Part shown: piece by piece, positions 5,653 through 6,900 of the stretch | Layout of the letters: each line of letters starts with the position of its first letter | Numbering within the stretch: the first letter of the stretch is position 1 | Source of the DNA: Bacteroidetes bacterium UBA6491 | Lineage (GTDB): Bacteria; Bacteroidota; Bacteroidia; NS11-12g; UBA9320 | Length of the DNA stretch: 6,900 nt | Direction of reading: 5' to 3' | Assembly: GCA_002436505.1 (NCBI GenBank) | Contig: DJML01000001.1 | Location: 1-6,900 of the forward strand | The notes under the pieces: model-generated | What the model saw: only the letters and a program-made list of their open reading frames with translations | What the model was told of the DNA's origin: nothing | The model's database searches: none | Position numbers and translations under genes: made by a program

Positions 5653-6900
5653 TTATTCTTCTGCCTGTAAGGCATCTATGAATCTTCTGATCAGTGTAAA
5701 CGACCGGTCATAGCTTTCTGAAAGAATCAGATTCTCCGGGTTGTCATCTACCTCATGATAGTACTGGTAAGGCCCCATTAAGTAAAAGAAAAAACCAGGA
5801 ACACCTTCTTCGGTGAAAAAATGGTGGTCACTGTTGGCTGCCTTGCCTCTTGATTTAATGACAGGCATCAAGGAATCGCTGTTCATTTGATTCATAAGAT
5901 CGAACTGCTTTGTGAAGACCTTTCCGTTAACCGCCATGATCCCTTCCTGCCCTGAACCCATCAGGTCCATATTGATCAGAAACTTGATGCGTCCAAGCAT
6001 ATTCTCACTTTTAAGCTTATGTACCAGGTGATAGGAGCCAATGAGACCCGCTTCCTCCCCTGAAAACCCAACAAATACAATGGAATATGCCGGAGTTGAA
6101 TCCGAATAATAATGTGCCATATCCAGCATCATTGCAATCCCGCTTGCATTGTCATTCGCTCCGGGAATGAATGTTTCCTGCCCCATTCTCCCTAGATGGT
6201 CGTAATGCGCTGTGATAAAGATAAACGAATCCGGGTAGGTATGTCCTTCGATCATTGCCAACACGTTCCTGGACTGGTAATTGATCAGTAACCGGGCATC
6301 AACTCTTGCCGTGATCACCTCTTTTAGTTCCGCAAGCTTGCTATCTAAAACTTCTATAGTACCATAAGGCCGTTGGGACCGTGAGGCAGACCAAACAAGT
6401 TTACTTCTGGGATTTATGATCAGCCTACCGGTAAATTTTTCTTCAAATTCTGCGATTGCCTGATTGAGCTCAGCATTGTCTTTCTCCGGTGAAGGAAGTA
6501 TAACTACCTCCTTTTTTCGCGCTTTCCTCAATTGTTTCTGCACCCCTCTTTTTGCTGTAAGTTGCTCTGCAGAAATGCGCAAAAACTCTCTACGTTCAAG
6601 GTCAACCGGTCCGGATGAAGAGTTGACCAGAAAGTCCCGGCCCGGAATTAAGGCCTGGTCTTCATCAAATTGAACAAGAACCTCACCAGGAATGGTGTTC
6701 ACTGTCAATTGGAACCGATGGAAATAGCTTGAATAAAAGGGACCGATACCCGCTTTCCGGAATTCTTTCTCGATAAATCTTGATGCGATATGATCTCCAC
6801 TATTAACGTATCCCCTTCCGTGCATTTCAGGAGAACAAAGGGTGTCTATTATCTGGCTGGCATAGGTACGGTTCTGACTAAAAGTCATTTCCGGTTTCAG
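5653..6900 (-). CDS. M28-family zinc metallopeptidase, probably exported; 5' end beyond right window edge
   Basis: The frame ends at TAA 5653 and stays open to the right edge. An ATG occurs at 6888, but no signal peptide follows it and the four upstream codons (L-K-P-E) are open, so I think the true start and a signal peptide lie outside. Numbered from 6888 (411 residues), all M28 metal-site residues are present: His228 in AHYDHLG, bridging Asp246 in GANDNASG, catalytic Glu278 and ligand Glu279 in GFSGEEAGLIGS, Asp308 in NMDLMG, and His378 in YYHEVDD. The family holds two zinc ions and releases N-terminal residues from peptides, usually in the periplasm or outside the cell. The region about 60-200, ahead of the catalytic core, occupies the place of a protease-associated (PA) domain but is highly charged in 100-150 and only loosely PA-like. 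It is followed on the same strand by the GH3 gene after 125 bases. Aminopeptidase activity is likely; specificity is unknown. Confidence 0.88.
   Translation of the reverse strand: MKPEMTFSQNRTYASQIIDTLCSPEMHGRGYVNSGDHIASRFIEKEFRKAGIGPFYSSYFHRFQLTVNTIPGEVLVQFDEDQALIPGRDFLVNSSSGPVDLERREFLRISAEQLTAKRGVQKQLRKARKKEVVILPSPEKDNAELNQAIAEFEEKFTGRLIINPRSKLVWSASRSQRPYGTIEVLDSKLAELKEVITARVDARLLINYQSRNVLAMIEGHTYPDSFIFITAHYDHLGRMGQETFIPGANDNASGIAMMLDMAHYYSDSTPAYSIVFVGFSGEEAGLIGSYHLVHKLKSENMLGRIKFLINMDLMGSGQEGIMAVNGKVFTKQFDLMNQMNSDSLMPVIKSRGKAANSDHHFFTEEGVPGFFFYLMGPYQYYHEVDDNPENLILSESYDRSFTLIRRFIDALQAEE

Noticed and set aside
1..6900. Defence system, CRISPR array, toxin-antitoxin pair or mobile element
   Set aside because: No direct-repeat array, transposase, integrase, terminal repeats or known defence domains were seen; gene style is uniform across the window.

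Overview
The window looks like a chromosomal piece from a Bacteroidota bacterium, most likely of the Cytophagales type. This rests on protein style rather than on any marker gene. Exported proteins have signal peptides ending in A-Q-D. There is a small outer-membrane barrel ending in Phe, and a YbaB protein ending in PNIPGL. Two upstream regions resemble the Bacteroidota promoter (TTG / TAnnTTTG), and Shine-Dalgarno sequences are largely absent. I see no mobile element, CRISPR array, tRNA, rRNA or phage gene. Coding density is high and no gap exceeds 300 bases; the longest is about 125 bases.

Layout from left to right. A 5' gene fragment on the minus strand (1-1112) encodes the N-terminal 370 residues of a peptidase M49 (dipeptidyl peptidase III-like) lipoprotein. 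The window ends just before the expected zinc motif. An 82-base divergent region separates it from the only plus-strand gene, a YbaB/EbfC nucleoid-associated protein (1195-1485). After a 31-base convergent gap come four minus-strand genes. In transcription order (right to left) these are: an M28-family metallopeptidase that enters from the right edge (6900-5653); a GH3-family acyl-adenylating enzyme (5527-4013); a small outer-membrane beta-barrel protein (3918-3244); and, 29 bases further on, a large secreted protein of unknown function (3214-1517).

Functional reading. The two peptidases are probably envelope enzymes of peptide breakdown. The YbaB gene is housekeeping. The barrel gene and the large secreted gene form a tight pair and probably share a transcript; neither has a known function. 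The GH3 protein belongs to a superfamily best known from plants, where it joins amino acids to hormone carboxylates. It keeps the adenylation motifs, but its bacterial substrate is not evident. The least explained content is the GH3 gene and the adjacent two-gene envelope unit. Nothing in the sequence proves a new system, and the rest of the window is ordinary core-genome material.
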